Shown here: piece by piece, positions 1-7,922 of the stretch | Layout of the letters: each line of letters opens with the position of its first letter | How positions within the stretch are numbered: position 1 is the first letter of the stretch | Notes under the pieces: generated by a model | The model's database searches: none | What the model was told of the DNA's origin: nothing | What the model saw: only the letters and a program-made list of their open reading frames with translations | Made by a program: the position numbers and the translations under genes | Source: an uncultured Eubacteriales bacterium | GTDB taxonomy: Bacteria; Bacillota; Clostridia; Christensenellales; UBA1242 | Reading direction: 5' to 3' | Assembly: GCA_902496015.1 (NCBI GenBank) | Contig: CABUZJ010000001.1 | Location: forward strand, 124,001 to 188,000 | DNA: 64,000 bases

Positions 1-216
1 AGCTCGCAAATTTGCAACGCTTCTAGATATTATTGTTGGCAAACCACTTGCAACTAAGGTTAAGAAAACACCAAAAATACTCATTGCAACTTGGTAACTG
101 CCTAAAAGTTCTGCGCCTAAAACTCGGGATAAATAAATTCTAAGTAAAAAACCAAGTGCACGAGTTAGCACTGAAAATATTGTTACAAAAGCAACAGCTT
201 TAAAGAGTTTGCCCAT
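1..216 (-). CDS. SpoVB/MurJ-like lipid flippase, N-terminal part (cut by window edge)
   Basis: The reverse strand opens a reading frame at 216 that is still open at position 1 (72 codons). The visible part has a first hydrophobic segment, the motif R-A-L-G-F-L-L-R-I-Y-L-S-R-V-L-G and a G-S-Y-Q-V-A segment, followed by a second hydrophobic stretch ending in S-G-L-P-T-I-I-S-R. This is typical of the first two transmembrane helices of the MATE/MOP exporter family members SpoVB and MurJ, which move lipid-linked cell-wall or polysaccharide precursors across the membrane. The ATG at 216 is preferred over one two codons upstream (222) because TAAGGAG at 230-224 is then 7 bases away. The remainder lies outside, so SpoVB cannot be separated from a general polysaccharide flippase. 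Confidence 0.75.
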   Translation of the reverse strand, partial: MGKLFKAVAFVTIFSVLTRALGFLLRIYLSRVLGAELLGSYQVAMSIFGVFLTLVASGLPTIISRSVANLRA

Positions 217-373
217 AATCATTCTCCTTAATTTAAGTATATTTTTAATGTTTTGTTTTAGAACGAAATAAACTTTCTAGAATATGCATATTTAAAAAAT
301 GTGTTATTTTAAAAATACTTGCAATTTATTTCAAGAAGGTTTACAATTAAAATGAAAAGAGGCAATTAAACAT

Positions 374-1495
374 ATGATAGAAATAGTTAAAGTAAATAAC
401 AAAAAAGATATGAAAAAATTCGTTCGATTTCCAACCGAACTTTATAAAGATAATCCTTATTATGTTCCACCTATTGAAATTGATGAACTTAATTTAGCAA
501 ACCCTAAAAAAAATGCGTCTTTTGAAGATTGTGACGCAGAATATTTTTTAGCAAAAAAAGATGGGAAAGTGGTAGGGCGAATTGCTGGGCTAATTTGCCA
601 CGCATTTAATAAGAAGAATAAAACAAAATATGCTAGGTTTTCGAGATTTGATACAATTAATGACCCAGAAGTTGCAAAAGCATTACTTGAAACCGCAGAA
701 AATTGGGCAAGGGGAAAGGGTATGGAATATATTCATGGACCCCTTGGATTTGATGATTTAGAGCGTGAAGGATTGATGACCAAAGGTTTTGATGTTATGG
801 GAACTTTTCAAGGTTCTTATAATGCTCCGTATTATCAAAAATTAGTGGAAGATAATGGTTATGTTCCAGATTGTAAATGGGTTGAATGGCGAATCCCTGT
901 TCCAAAAGAAGAAAATGAAAGAGCTTCAAGAGTTGCAAACATGGTTGAAAAGCGTTATGGTTTTCATGAAAAGCAATTTAAAAATAAAAAAGAAATTATT
1001 GAAAAATATGGCAAAGAATTTTTTAAACTTTTAGATGAATGTTATGAAAATATTTATGGCACTATACCATTTACTGATAAATTGATTGAACAAACAATTG
1101 GTTTATTTAATATAGTTTTAGACCCTGATTACATAAGTTTAATCTTTAATAAGAAAGATGAGCTTATTGGATTTGGATTGGGATATCCATCACTTGCAAA
1201 AGCAATGAATAAAAGCAAAGGAAGATATTTACCTTTTGGGTGGATTAGGTTACTTCATGCAATAAAGCATCCTAAAGTTGTGGAACTTGGTTTAATTGCA
1301 GTAAAACCTGAATATCAAAAACAGGGTGTAACAGCTGTTATTATAAATAAAATGCATAAAAGAATGCGAGAAAATGGAATAATTTATGCTGACACTGGTT
1401 TGCAACTTGAAACTAATATTCCTGCAATCGCATCATTGGATATGTTCGAAAGGGAACTTATTAGAAAGAAAACTTGCTACATAAAAAAATTATAA
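374..1495 (+). CDS. GNAT-like N-acetyltransferase family protein
   Basis: A 373-residue soluble protein. The C-terminal part (about residues 300-345) has the pattern E-L-G-L-I-A-V-K-P-E-Y-Q-K-Q-G-V-T-A followed by an amphipathic helix, which resembles the acetyl-CoA-binding motif A of GNAT acetyltransferases. The N-terminal part (residues 1-130) looks like a second, degenerate GNAT-type fold (V-V-G-R-I-A-G strand followed by a helix). Tandem-GNAT proteins of this length are common in Clostridia and Bacteroidetes and are mostly uncharacterised. There is no signal peptide and the substrate is unknown. The gene stands alone: its upstream neighbour is divergent and its downstream neighbour convergent. 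A weak GAGG ribosome site precedes the ATG. Confidence 0.65.
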   Translation: MIEIVKVNNKKDMKKFVRFPTELYKDNPYYVPPIEIDELNLANPKKNASFEDCDAEYFLAKKDGKVVGRIAGLICHAFNKKNKTKYARFSRFDTINDPEVAKALLETAENWARGKGMEYIHGPLGFDDLEREGLMTKGFDVMGTFQGSYNAPYYQKLVEDNGYVPDCKWVEWRIPVPKEENERASRVANMVEKRYGFHEKQFKNKKEIIEKYGKEFFKLLDECYENIYGTIPFTDKLIEQTIGLFNIVLDPDYISLIFNKKDELIGFGLGYPSLAKAMNKSKGRYLPFGWIRLLHAIKHPKVVELGLIAVKPEYQKQGVTAVIINKMHKRMRENGIIYADTGLQLETNIPAIASLDMFERELIRKKTCYIKKL

Positions 1496-1498
1496 GGC

Positions 1499-1598
1499 AA
1501 GGTTAGTAATATTTGAAACTAGCAGAATAAACAAGGAAAGGAGTTATACTTTTTAGAGTAGAACTCCTTTTTGAATTAGTTTCATAATTATAGACTAA
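1499..1598. repeat. Structured dispersed repeat, copy A
   Basis: About 100 bases that align with 2859-2953. Shared blocks are AAGGTTAG at the start, GAA(A)CTAG, then AATAAA, a central hairpin, and ATTAGTTTCA...ATAGACTAA at the end. The inner stem is AAAGGAGTT (1537-1545) with AACTCCTTT (1562-1570), followed by a short T-run. An outer stem pairs GAAACTA with TAGTTTC. It could serve as a terminator for the gene ending at 1495. Confidence 0.6.
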
Positions 1599-1622
1599 AA
1601 TTATTAACTTTTGAAATTAGTG

Positions 1623-1654
1623 AAAAAACTAAATCAAGTAGATTTAGTTTTTTT
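1623..1654. terminator. Bidirectional intrinsic terminator
   Basis: The stem AAAAAACTAAATC / GATTTAGTTTTTT surrounds the loop AAGTA. A-runs and T-runs on both sides let it act on both strands. It lies between the convergent genes ending at 1495 and 1658. Confidence 0.8.
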
Positions 1655-1657
1655 AAT

Positions 1658-2749
1658 TTAAGATAATTCATTTTTTATTGTGTTTTCAAATGAATATGGC
1701 TCGAATTTGAAATCAAAACCTGTATATTTAGAGCGTTTTAAATTTTTATACTGCTCAACTGCTTCTTTACAAGAATCATCTACATCATTTATTCTTGCAA
1801 CTTTTCCATTGGTTTTAACAAGGGGTACAATGTATCTTTTTTTAGCTTTTACGCTTATGCAATATCTATTGTTTACAGGTCTATTTCCTGCATAAATATT
1901 TGTTGCGTTTTTAAATCTTATAAAACTTTGTTTTAGATATTCATCATCACAATTTAAAATTAAATTGCAAACATCTTCTTCTGACATATTATACAAATCA
2001 TCAACACTAATAAGACCTTTAACAATCATACTTTTTACAATATCAGCAAAAAATTGCATAACCGTTCTGTTCTCATTACTATCATAATTTGCAAAAATTG
2101 GTAAAATCGCATGTAAAAAATCTTTACAAATTTCTTTTGTATTAAATCCTAGCTCCTCAACACCATCTTCATTTTTTAATACAGAAATATCATTATAAAA
2201 CCTTGAAATTTCATTTAAATCCCATGCACTATATAAAAACAACCCATTTGAGAGAGTATATTCAAATCTATCAGCACTTAATTTAGGGGTATCGTTGTCA
2301 GCAATTGGATACATGTGGTAATTGCAGATTTCTTCAACTTTAATATTATCACGATTTAATAAACACATAATTCTTTTTGAATCTCTAATTATTTTTTCGG
2401 TTCTTTCTTCTGTTGATTCTTGGTTTTCGGAATCACCATTCATAAAATCAATACAATGCTTAAATGTTGGAGTTGCTATATCATGGAAAAGACCTGCAAG
2501 AGTTTGTTTTTTGTCATGCGTAAAATTCCAAACTATTAAGACAACACCAACGCTATGCTCTAGTACTGAATTAAATGAATGATAATTGTATATCTTTGAG
2601 TAGTCTGTTCCGCAGAGCATGCTAATTCCAGATAATCTACTCATTTCTTCTGTATCAATATAATCTAAAAGCCATTCAGGAAAAGTCGGCGATAAAATTT
2701 CAAAATATCTTTTTCTCAAATTGTCTAAACTGCTATAATATTTGCTCAT
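1658..2749 (-). CDS. HD-domain metal-dependent phosphohydrolase-like protein
   Basis: A 363-residue soluble protein with an HD-superfamily core: L-E-H-S (H65), L-F-H-D (H89, D90) and a late A-D-R-F-E-Y (D160), the spacing expected of the metal ligands. Similar cores occur in deoxynucleotide triphosphohydrolases and nucleotide second-messenger hydrolases. The substrate cannot be read from sequence. The C-terminal 130 residues are basic and unrecognised. A GAGG site lies 8 bases before the ATG. The gene is isolated and has a copy of the same structured repeat on each side (1499-1598 and 2859-2953), so it may have arrived as a unit. HD assignment is fairly sure; the biochemical role is open. Confidence 0.7.
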   Translation of the reverse strand: MSKYYSSLDNLRKRYFEILSPTFPEWLLDYIDTEEMSRLSGISMLCGTDYSKIYNYHSFNSVLEHSVGVVLIVWNFTHDKKQTLAGLFHDIATPTFKHCIDFMNGDSENQESTEERTEKIIRDSKRIMCLLNRDNIKVEEICNYHMYPIADNDTPKLSADRFEYTLSNGLFLYSAWDLNEISRFYNDISVLKNEDGVEELGFNTKEICKDFLHAILPIFANYDSNENRTVMQFFADIVKSMIVKGLISVDDLYNMSEEDVCNLILNCDDEYLKQSFIRFKNATNIYAGNRPVNNRYCISVKAKKRYIVPLVKTNGKVARINDVDDSCKEAVEQYKNLKRSKYTGFDFKFEPYSFENTIKNELS

Positions 2750-3119
2750 ATGTTTTCCTCAATAAAAATTATAACATAAAAATTACAATTTTGCTATATT
2801 TAAACATTTTTATTTTTAATTCTCTTAATTATTACACTAGTTTCAAATTTGCTTGACTAAGGTTAGCCCTTTTGGAACTAGTGCAATAAAAAAAAGGAAC
2901 TTCATAAAAGTAGTAAGTTCCTTTTTATATTAGTTTCAAAAATAATAGACTAATTTACCTTATTTTTTTATTGTTAACATTTAGCTGGTAACATTTTTAG
3001 TGAAATTAAAATATTTTAGCTTATTTTTATAGATGTTAATATCGTTAACTTAAATATTTTATTGCATTATATAAAGCTTCACAAAAAATCTTTTGTAAAA
3101 ATTTATTATTTAATATAAA
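2750..3119. other. Intergenic region holding repeat copy B
   Basis: 370 bases without a credible gene. It contains the structured repeat at 2836-2953 and very AT-rich sequence on both sides. No riboswitch or tRNA pattern was seen. Confidence 0.6.
2836..2953. repeat. Structured dispersed repeat, copy B, with terminal direct repeats
   Basis: Bases 2859-2953 align with copy A at 1499-1598 in the same orientation. The inner stem differs in sequence but keeps pairing (AAAAAGGAACTT 2891-2902 with AAGTTCCTTTTT 2915-2926), which is compensatory change. In addition a 25-base segment at 2836-2860 (ACTAGTTTCAAA...GACTAA) recurs at 2929-2953. Runs of A and T flank the stem, so it can act as a terminator on either strand. 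On the minus strand it would end transcription from the gene at 3120-3389. Confidence 0.6.
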
Positions 3120-3389
3120 TTATAGATTATTATTTTTATAGCCTATATTAGATTCTTTTTCAGGATTAAATGCTAAATTACATATTGAAGCAACTAATCC
3201 ATAAATGCCAAATGTAATGATGCTTAAAAAGAAATAAGCAAAAGTTCTTGATGTAAAACCTTGTGGTTTCAATGATGTATGATTAATTATAAAACTCCCA
3301 ATCCATCCCAAAAAAAATGTTAATATAAATCGTACCAAATTATCATTTTTATCATAATTTGTGTTGTAATTATTAGTATTATTATCCAT
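3120..3389 (-). CDS. Small TM2-like membrane protein
   Basis: An 89-residue protein with an Asn-rich N-terminus and two hydrophobic helices: residues about 18-38, including F-L-G-W-I-G-S-F-I-I-N-H, and about 50-70, including F-F-L-S-I-I-T-F-G-I-Y-G-L-V-A-S. A short tail ends in N-I-G-Y. This layout is that of small TM2-domain-like membrane proteins common in Firmicutes, whose function is unknown. A good AAGGAG site precedes the ATG. It is monocistronic as far as can be seen, with the hairpin of repeat B downstream as a likely terminator. Confidence 0.65.
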   Translation of the reverse strand: MDNNTNNYNTNYDKNDNLVRFILTFFLGWIGSFIINHTSLKPQGFTSRTFAYFFLSIITFGIYGLVASICNLAFNPEKESNIGYKNNNL

Positions 3390-3601
3390 ATATCTTCTCC
3401 TTAAATACTATTTACTACATATAATTTATTAAATAAAATAAATAAAGTCAACTATTTAAATAAATTTATAGAATAATATTTAAAATTATTTTAAACTATA
3501 AAAAAACAATAATTGTTTAATAGCTTAACTTTATAATAAAATTAAATATAATTAAGATTTAATTATTATTAATAGTGCCAATATTTGATATTAAAGCAAT
3601 A

Positions 3602-3638
3602 ATAAAAACATCTTGTTTTGTAACATTAGACAAGATGC
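3602..3638 (-). terminator. Intrinsic terminator of the 1079-residue surface protein gene
   Basis: Read on the minus strand, GCATCTTGT pairs with ACAAGATGT around a 13-base loop and is followed by TTTTT. It lies 40 bases past the stop codon of the gene at 3678-6917. Confidence 0.8.
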
Positions 3639-3677
3639 TTTTAAAGAGATTATAGATAGAATATTTAAAATTTATTA

Positions 3678-6600
3678 TTAAACGAATCCATCTTTATTAG
3701 GATTGTCTTTTTTACCTGTTGGCTTGGTTGTTACATTTGCTTGATTTTTTCCAACTACTGTTGCAGGTTTTGCATGTTTTTTAATATTAAATGCAATTAG
3801 TGCAATTACTAATGCAGCAACAAGTAATATAGAAGAGAAGGTTACAAAGAATATTATTAATGCTTGATGTTCATTCTCATCGCCTTCATTGGTTGTTGAC
3901 GAGATACTAGAAACCGAATAATCTTTTAAAACTATATTGGTTTCGGTGCCGGTTAAATTTTTAGTTTGAGAATTGTAAGTTTCTTCAGTTAGGGTTTCTA
4001 TTGAAATATCGCTAATTAATGCAAAGCCTGCCACTTTATTGCTACTTGTGCCGAGTTGGAATTGAATTTCAACAGCACTTATAGCAGAACTACCAGTTTT
4101 TACAAATGCAACATATTCGCAATATCCATTGTTATCGGTTACATTTGAAGTGTTAACTTTGCTAAATGTTGTGTCTACATTTTTCATTATTATACTGAAG
4201 TTGCCGCCAATATTATCACTAGTTTTTACCCAAACTGAAAGTTTATAATAACTTGATTTTGCAAGACTAGCAGATGCTTGTGGTTTTGCAAGAGAATATA
4301 GTTCGCTTTCGTTATATAAAACTAAAATAGTGTCTGTTTTGCTATTTGGTCTTGCAATTTGGCTTGAAGTTAGGGTGGTTGAACCAAGCGTTAAATCGTT
4401 ATTTGTATTTGCAATAAACATATCGCCATTAACTTTTGTTCCACCTGAACTTTTATCTTCAACCTTATAATTATGGCTTTGATAATAGTTTTTATCTTCA
4501 ATAGTGTTAGTAGTGTGTGTTGTTCCATTATCACTTAAAAAGTCTACAAAACGAATTTTATTGTTTACTTGTTTTTCCCAGGTGTTGTTTTCGCTTAAAA
4601 TTTCGCTGTATTGTTCATCGATGCTTATTTTTTCATCGTTTACAGTTTTCTCTGCAAGTGCAGTATATTTAACATTTCTAAAAAATGCTGTTCCTGTTGC
4701 ATCGCTAATACCTAAATCTAACTTGAAAGATTTGCTTGATGAACCCGTTCTAACATAAATAGTGTAAGTTTCCCATGTTCCATTACCTTCGGTTTCAAAG
4801 TTTGTTACAAAATCAGTTATAATGGTGCTGTTATAAATTAATCGGGCAATTATATTTCCTTTAAAGTTTCCACTTGTTGCACTCTTTGCAGTATAAACAT
4901 CAAAAGTTATTGCATAAACATTAGATGATGAAAGAGAGAAGGTGCTTGAATTTTCGTAATAATATTCAAGAGTTTTATCTTCACTTCCAGTTAAATCGGT
5001 TTTTTGTTTGGCATAGATTGCTAAAAGATTGATTTGTTGTGTTTGACCAAGTAGCGGATTTTCAACATCACCTAATAAATTTTTTATTTGTGATTGATAA
5101 ATATTGTCTTTGCTTGTAATAACACCTGAAACAATATCTTCTTCGTCGTAGTTAGTGTCACCAATTGTCCAACTTTGTGGAGTTAGTGGATAGGTTATTC
5201 CATCTTCGACTTTGCTAATATTTACAAAGTTAAAAAACCCATTTGGAATATTTGTTGCCTGTAATACGCTGGTTGGAGATAAGTCTAATTTATTTGAACT
5301 AGTATTGTTGTTATAACTCGTTGTTGTAATTTTTTCAATTTTTATATTATCTACATAAATGGTTGAACCAGTTTCTGCAAGAATTACTAATCTTGCTTGT
5401 AAATCTCTAAATGCGTTACCACGAATGTAAATTGTTGCTTCTGTCCAGTTATTAGTCATGTCGTTATTTTCAACATAAGCTGAAACTGAATTTGAACCTG
5501 AAAAAGTTGTTCCGCCTTCGGTGGCACTTTCGTTACCTGTTGGGATAGAAGAGATTGCCATAATTGTGGCTTTTGCATTTTTGTCTTTTGCTTTTAGCAT
5601 AACAGACACTCTGTATAGCCCAAATTGGTCTACTTGAAATTCTTTGCTTACAAGCCCTAAGTTTAAAACAGAACTATAATTTTCTAGTTTTAGAATTTTA
5701 TTGTTTGCATTAAATGAACTTGCACCAAGTATTGTTTCATTTTCACTATTTGTGGTTTTAAATTCCTCACTTTCTAAAACAGTGCTTGCATTGAAGTAAA
5801 GATTTTTACCATCTTGAACTGCATTATATGCAGTGGTATAGTTTTTAATATATTCATCTTTTAAATCTTCTGGTGCATAATAATACCAATTTTTTAAATC
5901 AGCATTTGTGCTATTAAATTCTTCTTGTTCTTCAAAGTAAGGATAAATACTTAATTCGTTTTGGAAATTTGTGTCTAAACCTAAATCATCAGTGTTAATA
6001 TAAACTCTTGGATTATAAGTGAAATTTGTAGCAGTAATTTCTGTGCCATCTAATGATTTAGTGTTAAAATCTGTTTCACTTATTTGAGTTATATGAAGAT
6101 TATCAAAAAGCACATAACCAGTAATTCTTTCCACTTGATTGGTTTCAGCATCGCCAGTATAGATACTTTTTTCGTTACCCATTTGAAGATTGATGTAAAT
6201 ATTGTCGTCGCTATCAGTGTGGGTGGCAAGGAAAATGTAATATTGTGTCCAAGTGCCAGTGCTTGAAAGAACATCTGTTTGGTAGGTTAAATCGCCACTA
6301 ATTCTTACACTTGCAGTTGCAGTGCCTTGTGTGTAAAGCCAGAAAGAAAGAACATAATATTTATTTTTTGTCATGTTTAAAGCACTTGATGCTTTAAAAT
6401 AAAAATAAATATCTTGTTGCAATGGAGTGGTATGATCTGGGTCGGTTTCATCGTCATAAATATTATCACCATTATCGTCTGTTTTATTTTGTTTTAGTGG
6501 TGCGTTATTTGCAAGAATTGCAAGAACATAATTATCACAGTCTACTTCATTAGCAGGTTCAGTTAATAATGAATCATCAAATCTAGTTGTTGGCACACCC

Positions 6601-6917
6601 AAACCACCAACACCTAAAAATGTTGTTAAATCTATTCCAGTGGCAGAACCAGCAAAAGCATTTATAGTTGCCGATTCATCATCTGGATTTGGTTCATTTT
6701 TATAATTTGTTTGTTCTAGCCAGCCAGTATTTTTTTCAAAATCGTAAGTTTCATGTGCACTTTCACTTAAATAGTCTTGCGACTTATAAGCAGCAAATGC
6801 AGTGATTTTGCTGATAACTTGTGAACAAAAGCCAAAGCAAGTTCCAATCATTAAGGCACATACTAAAATTAGATTTGTTATTAAATAAGTAAATTTTGTT
6901 AATTTATTAGTTTTCAT
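3678..6917 (-). CDS. Large membrane-anchored surface protein with repeated carbohydrate-binding-like modules
   Basis: 1079 residues. The N-terminus is a signal peptide (basic start, then a hydrophobic stretch to about residue 41 ending near T-A-F-A). The C-terminus has one transmembrane helix (about 1026-1050, I-I-F-F-V-T-F-S-S-I-L-L-V-A-A-L) and a short basic tail, so the body is outside the cell and anchored at its C-end. No LPXTG motif is present. The extracellular part is Thr/Ser/Asn-rich and contains at least four modules that close with an aromatic/D-N-(L/I)-x-I strand: L-F-D-N-L-H-I-T, Y-V-D-N-I-K-I-E, F-F-R-N-V-K-Y, L-I-S-D-I-S-I-E. Each is preceded by a Y-x-L-S-x-W-V/L-type strand. 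That pattern resembles jelly-roll CBM4/9-like modules. Ligand unknown; sugar binding is inference. AAGGAATGC precedes the ATG. Confidence 0.7.
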   Translation of the reverse strand: MKTNKLTKFTYLITNLILVCALMIGTCFGFCSQVISKITAFAAYKSQDYLSESAHETYDFEKNTGWLEQTNYKNEPNPDDESATINAFAGSATGIDLTTFLGVGGLGVPTTRFDDSLLTEPANEVDCDNYVLAILANNAPLKQNKTDDNGDNIYDDETDPDHTTPLQQDIYFYFKASSALNMTKNKYYVLSFWLYTQGTATASVRISGDLTYQTDVLSSTGTWTQYYIFLATHTDSDDNIYINLQMGNEKSIYTGDAETNQVERITGYVLFDNLHITQISETDFNTKSLDGTEITATNFTYNPRVYINTDDLGLDTNFQNELSIYPYFEEQEEFNSTNADLKNWYYYAPEDLKDEYIKNYTTAYNAVQDGKNLYFNASTVLESEEFKTTNSENETILGASSFNANNKILKLENYSSVLNLGLVSKEFQVDQFGLYRVSVMLKAKDKNAKATIMAISSIPTGNESATEGGTTFSGSNSVSAYVENNDMTNNWTEATIYIRGNAFRDLQARLVILAETGSTIYVDNIKIEKITTTSYNNNTSSNKLDLSPTSVLQATNIPNGFFNFVNISKVEDGITYPLTPQSWTIGDTNYDEEDIVSGVITSKDNIYQSQIKNLLGDVENPLLGQTQQINLLAIYAKQKTDLTGSEDKTLEYYYENSSTFSLSSSNVYAITFDVYTAKSATSGNFKGNIIARLIYNSTIITDFVTNFETEGNGTWETYTIYVRTGSSSKSFKLDLGISDATGTAFFRNVKYTALAEKTVNDEKISIDEQYSEILSENNTWEKQVNNKIRFVDFLSDNGTTHTTNTIEDKNYYQSHNYKVEDKSSGGTKVNGDMFIANTNNDLTLGSTTLTSSQIARPNSKTDTILVLYNESELYSLAKPQASASLAKSSYYKLSVWVKTSDNIGGNFSIIMKNVDTTFSKVNTSNVTDNNGYCEYVAFVKTGSSAISAVEIQFQLGTSSNKVAGFALISDISIETLTEETYNSQTKNLTGTETNIVLKDYSVSSISSTTNEGDENEHQALIIFFVTFSSILLVAALVIALIAFNIKKHAKPATVVGKNQANVTTKPTGKKDNPNKDGFV

Positions 6918-7013
6918 ATTGCATTCCTTTTTAGTTTAATAATGATATTATAATTAAATATAATATAAAAATCAAATAAAAAAGAAAGCAAACGCAATTA
7001 AAATTAAATAGTT

Positions 7014-7403
7014 TTGTCTACTTTTGCCAATACTAACAGCATGAAACGAGGTTGGCAAATATTTTTTTTAATAATTGGTGGGCTTGCTGTGGGTTTTGTT
7101 AATGGTTTTTTAGGAGCAGGCGGGGGAATAATTGTTGTCCCACTCATCAAATACTTGCTTAATTTAAAGGTTAAGGAATCTCATGCAACTGCCATTTTTG
7201 TTATACTTCCGTTGTGTGTTGTGTCTGGCATAGTATATTTAGTTAAAGGTATTTTCGATTTTAGTGTGGCATTACCAGTGTTTATTGGTTCAATGTTAGG
7301 AGCATTATTGGGTTCAGTTTTATTATCAAAACTTAAAAACAATGTTATTGTTTATATTTTTAGCGTTGTTATGATTATTGCGGGGGTTAAGTTGATTTTT
7401 TAA
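7014..7403 (+). CDS. TauE/SafE family membrane protein, N-terminal half
   Basis: 129 residues with four predicted membrane helices and the signature G-F-L-G-A-G-G-G-I-I-V-V-P at the end of the first helix, typical of the TauE/SafE (sulfite exporter/DUF81) family of anion or organic-acid permeases. Normal members have about 250 residues with two such repeats; this one holds only the first. The stop codon overlaps the ATG of the next gene (TAATG), so the two halves are co-translated and probably pair in the membrane. The reading frame opens at a TTG (7014) with no strong ribosome site; an ATG at 7041 is an equally plausible start. Substrate unknown. Confidence 0.75.
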   Translation: MSTFANTNSMKRGWQIFFLIIGGLAVGFVNGFLGAGGGIIVVPLIKYLLNLKVKESHATAIFVILPLCVVSGIVYLVKGIFDFSVALPVFIGSMLGALLGSVLLSKLKNNVIVYIFSVVMIIAGVKLIF

Positions 7404-7804
7404 TGGATTTTTTATGGTTTAGTTTAATAGGATTAGTTAGCGGTGTTTTTGCTGGAATGGGCATGGGAGGTGGAACATTTTTAATTCCGTTGCTTACTAT
7501 TTTAATGGGAGTAACACAACAAATTGCACAGGGTATAAACCTTATTGTGTTTATTCCATTATCTGTTGTGGTTTTAATAATTTATCATAAGAAAAAACTA
7601 TTAAAACTTAAAGATATTTGGTGGTTACTTGTTCCTGCGGTTATTGTTAGCGCGGTAGGGTCGCTTGTTGCAATTCGTGTGCAAGGAAAGGTGTTGCAGA
7701 TAATATTTGGAGTTTTTTTGGTTCTAGTTGGTTTATTTATGGTAATTACCACAATTATAAGCCAAGTAAAATCTAAAAAACAAAAGAAAAATAGAAATGA
7801 TTAA
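7403..7804 (+). CDS. TauE/SafE family membrane protein, C-terminal half
   Basis: 133 residues, four hydrophobic helices, with the second TauE/SafE signature G-M-G-M-G-G-G-T-F-L-I-P-L near residue 20-32 and a lysine-rich C-terminal tail facing the cytoplasm. It starts one base inside the stop codon of the preceding half-size protein. Together the two make one full-length TauE/SafE permease (eight helices), so they are best read as a heterodimer. The frames are clean and each half starts with its own Met, which argues against a simple frameshift of one gene. Confidence 0.75.
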   Translation: MDFLWFSLIGLVSGVFAGMGMGGGTFLIPLLTILMGVTQQIAQGINLIVFIPLSVVVLIIYHKKKLLKLKDIWWLLVPAVIVSAVGSLVAIRVQGKVLQIIFGVFLVLVGLFMVITTIISQVKSKKQKKNRND

Positions 7805-7865
7805 ATTATTAATTTACATTAAAATGTAAAAATTTAAGGTTAATTTAAAATTTGTTCTTAATTAG

Positions 7866-7894
7866 TTGCCACAATTTATTTTATTTGATAAAAT
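7866..7894 (+). promoter_or_regulatory. SigA-type promoter of the Rnf-like operon
   Basis: TTGCCA (7866-7871), a 17-base spacer, TAAAAT (7889-7894). It implies a transcript starting near 7901. That rules out translation from the open frame beginning at 7866 and supports the GTG start at 7923. Confidence 0.65.
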
Positions 7895-7922
7895 GTTTTT
7901 ATTAAGAGTGGGGGAAATAATT

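Noticed and set aside
2836..2953. CRISPR-like or integron attC interpretation of the repeats
   Set aside because: Only two separate copies, no regular spacers, no cas or integrase gene, and the GGTTAG boxes do not match an attC core.
7866..7922. Longer N-terminus for the RnfC-like protein from a TTG at 7866
   Set aside because: That TTG is the first base triplet of the -35 box and the -10 lies inside the extension. A GTG at 7923 has a strong G-rich ribosome site.
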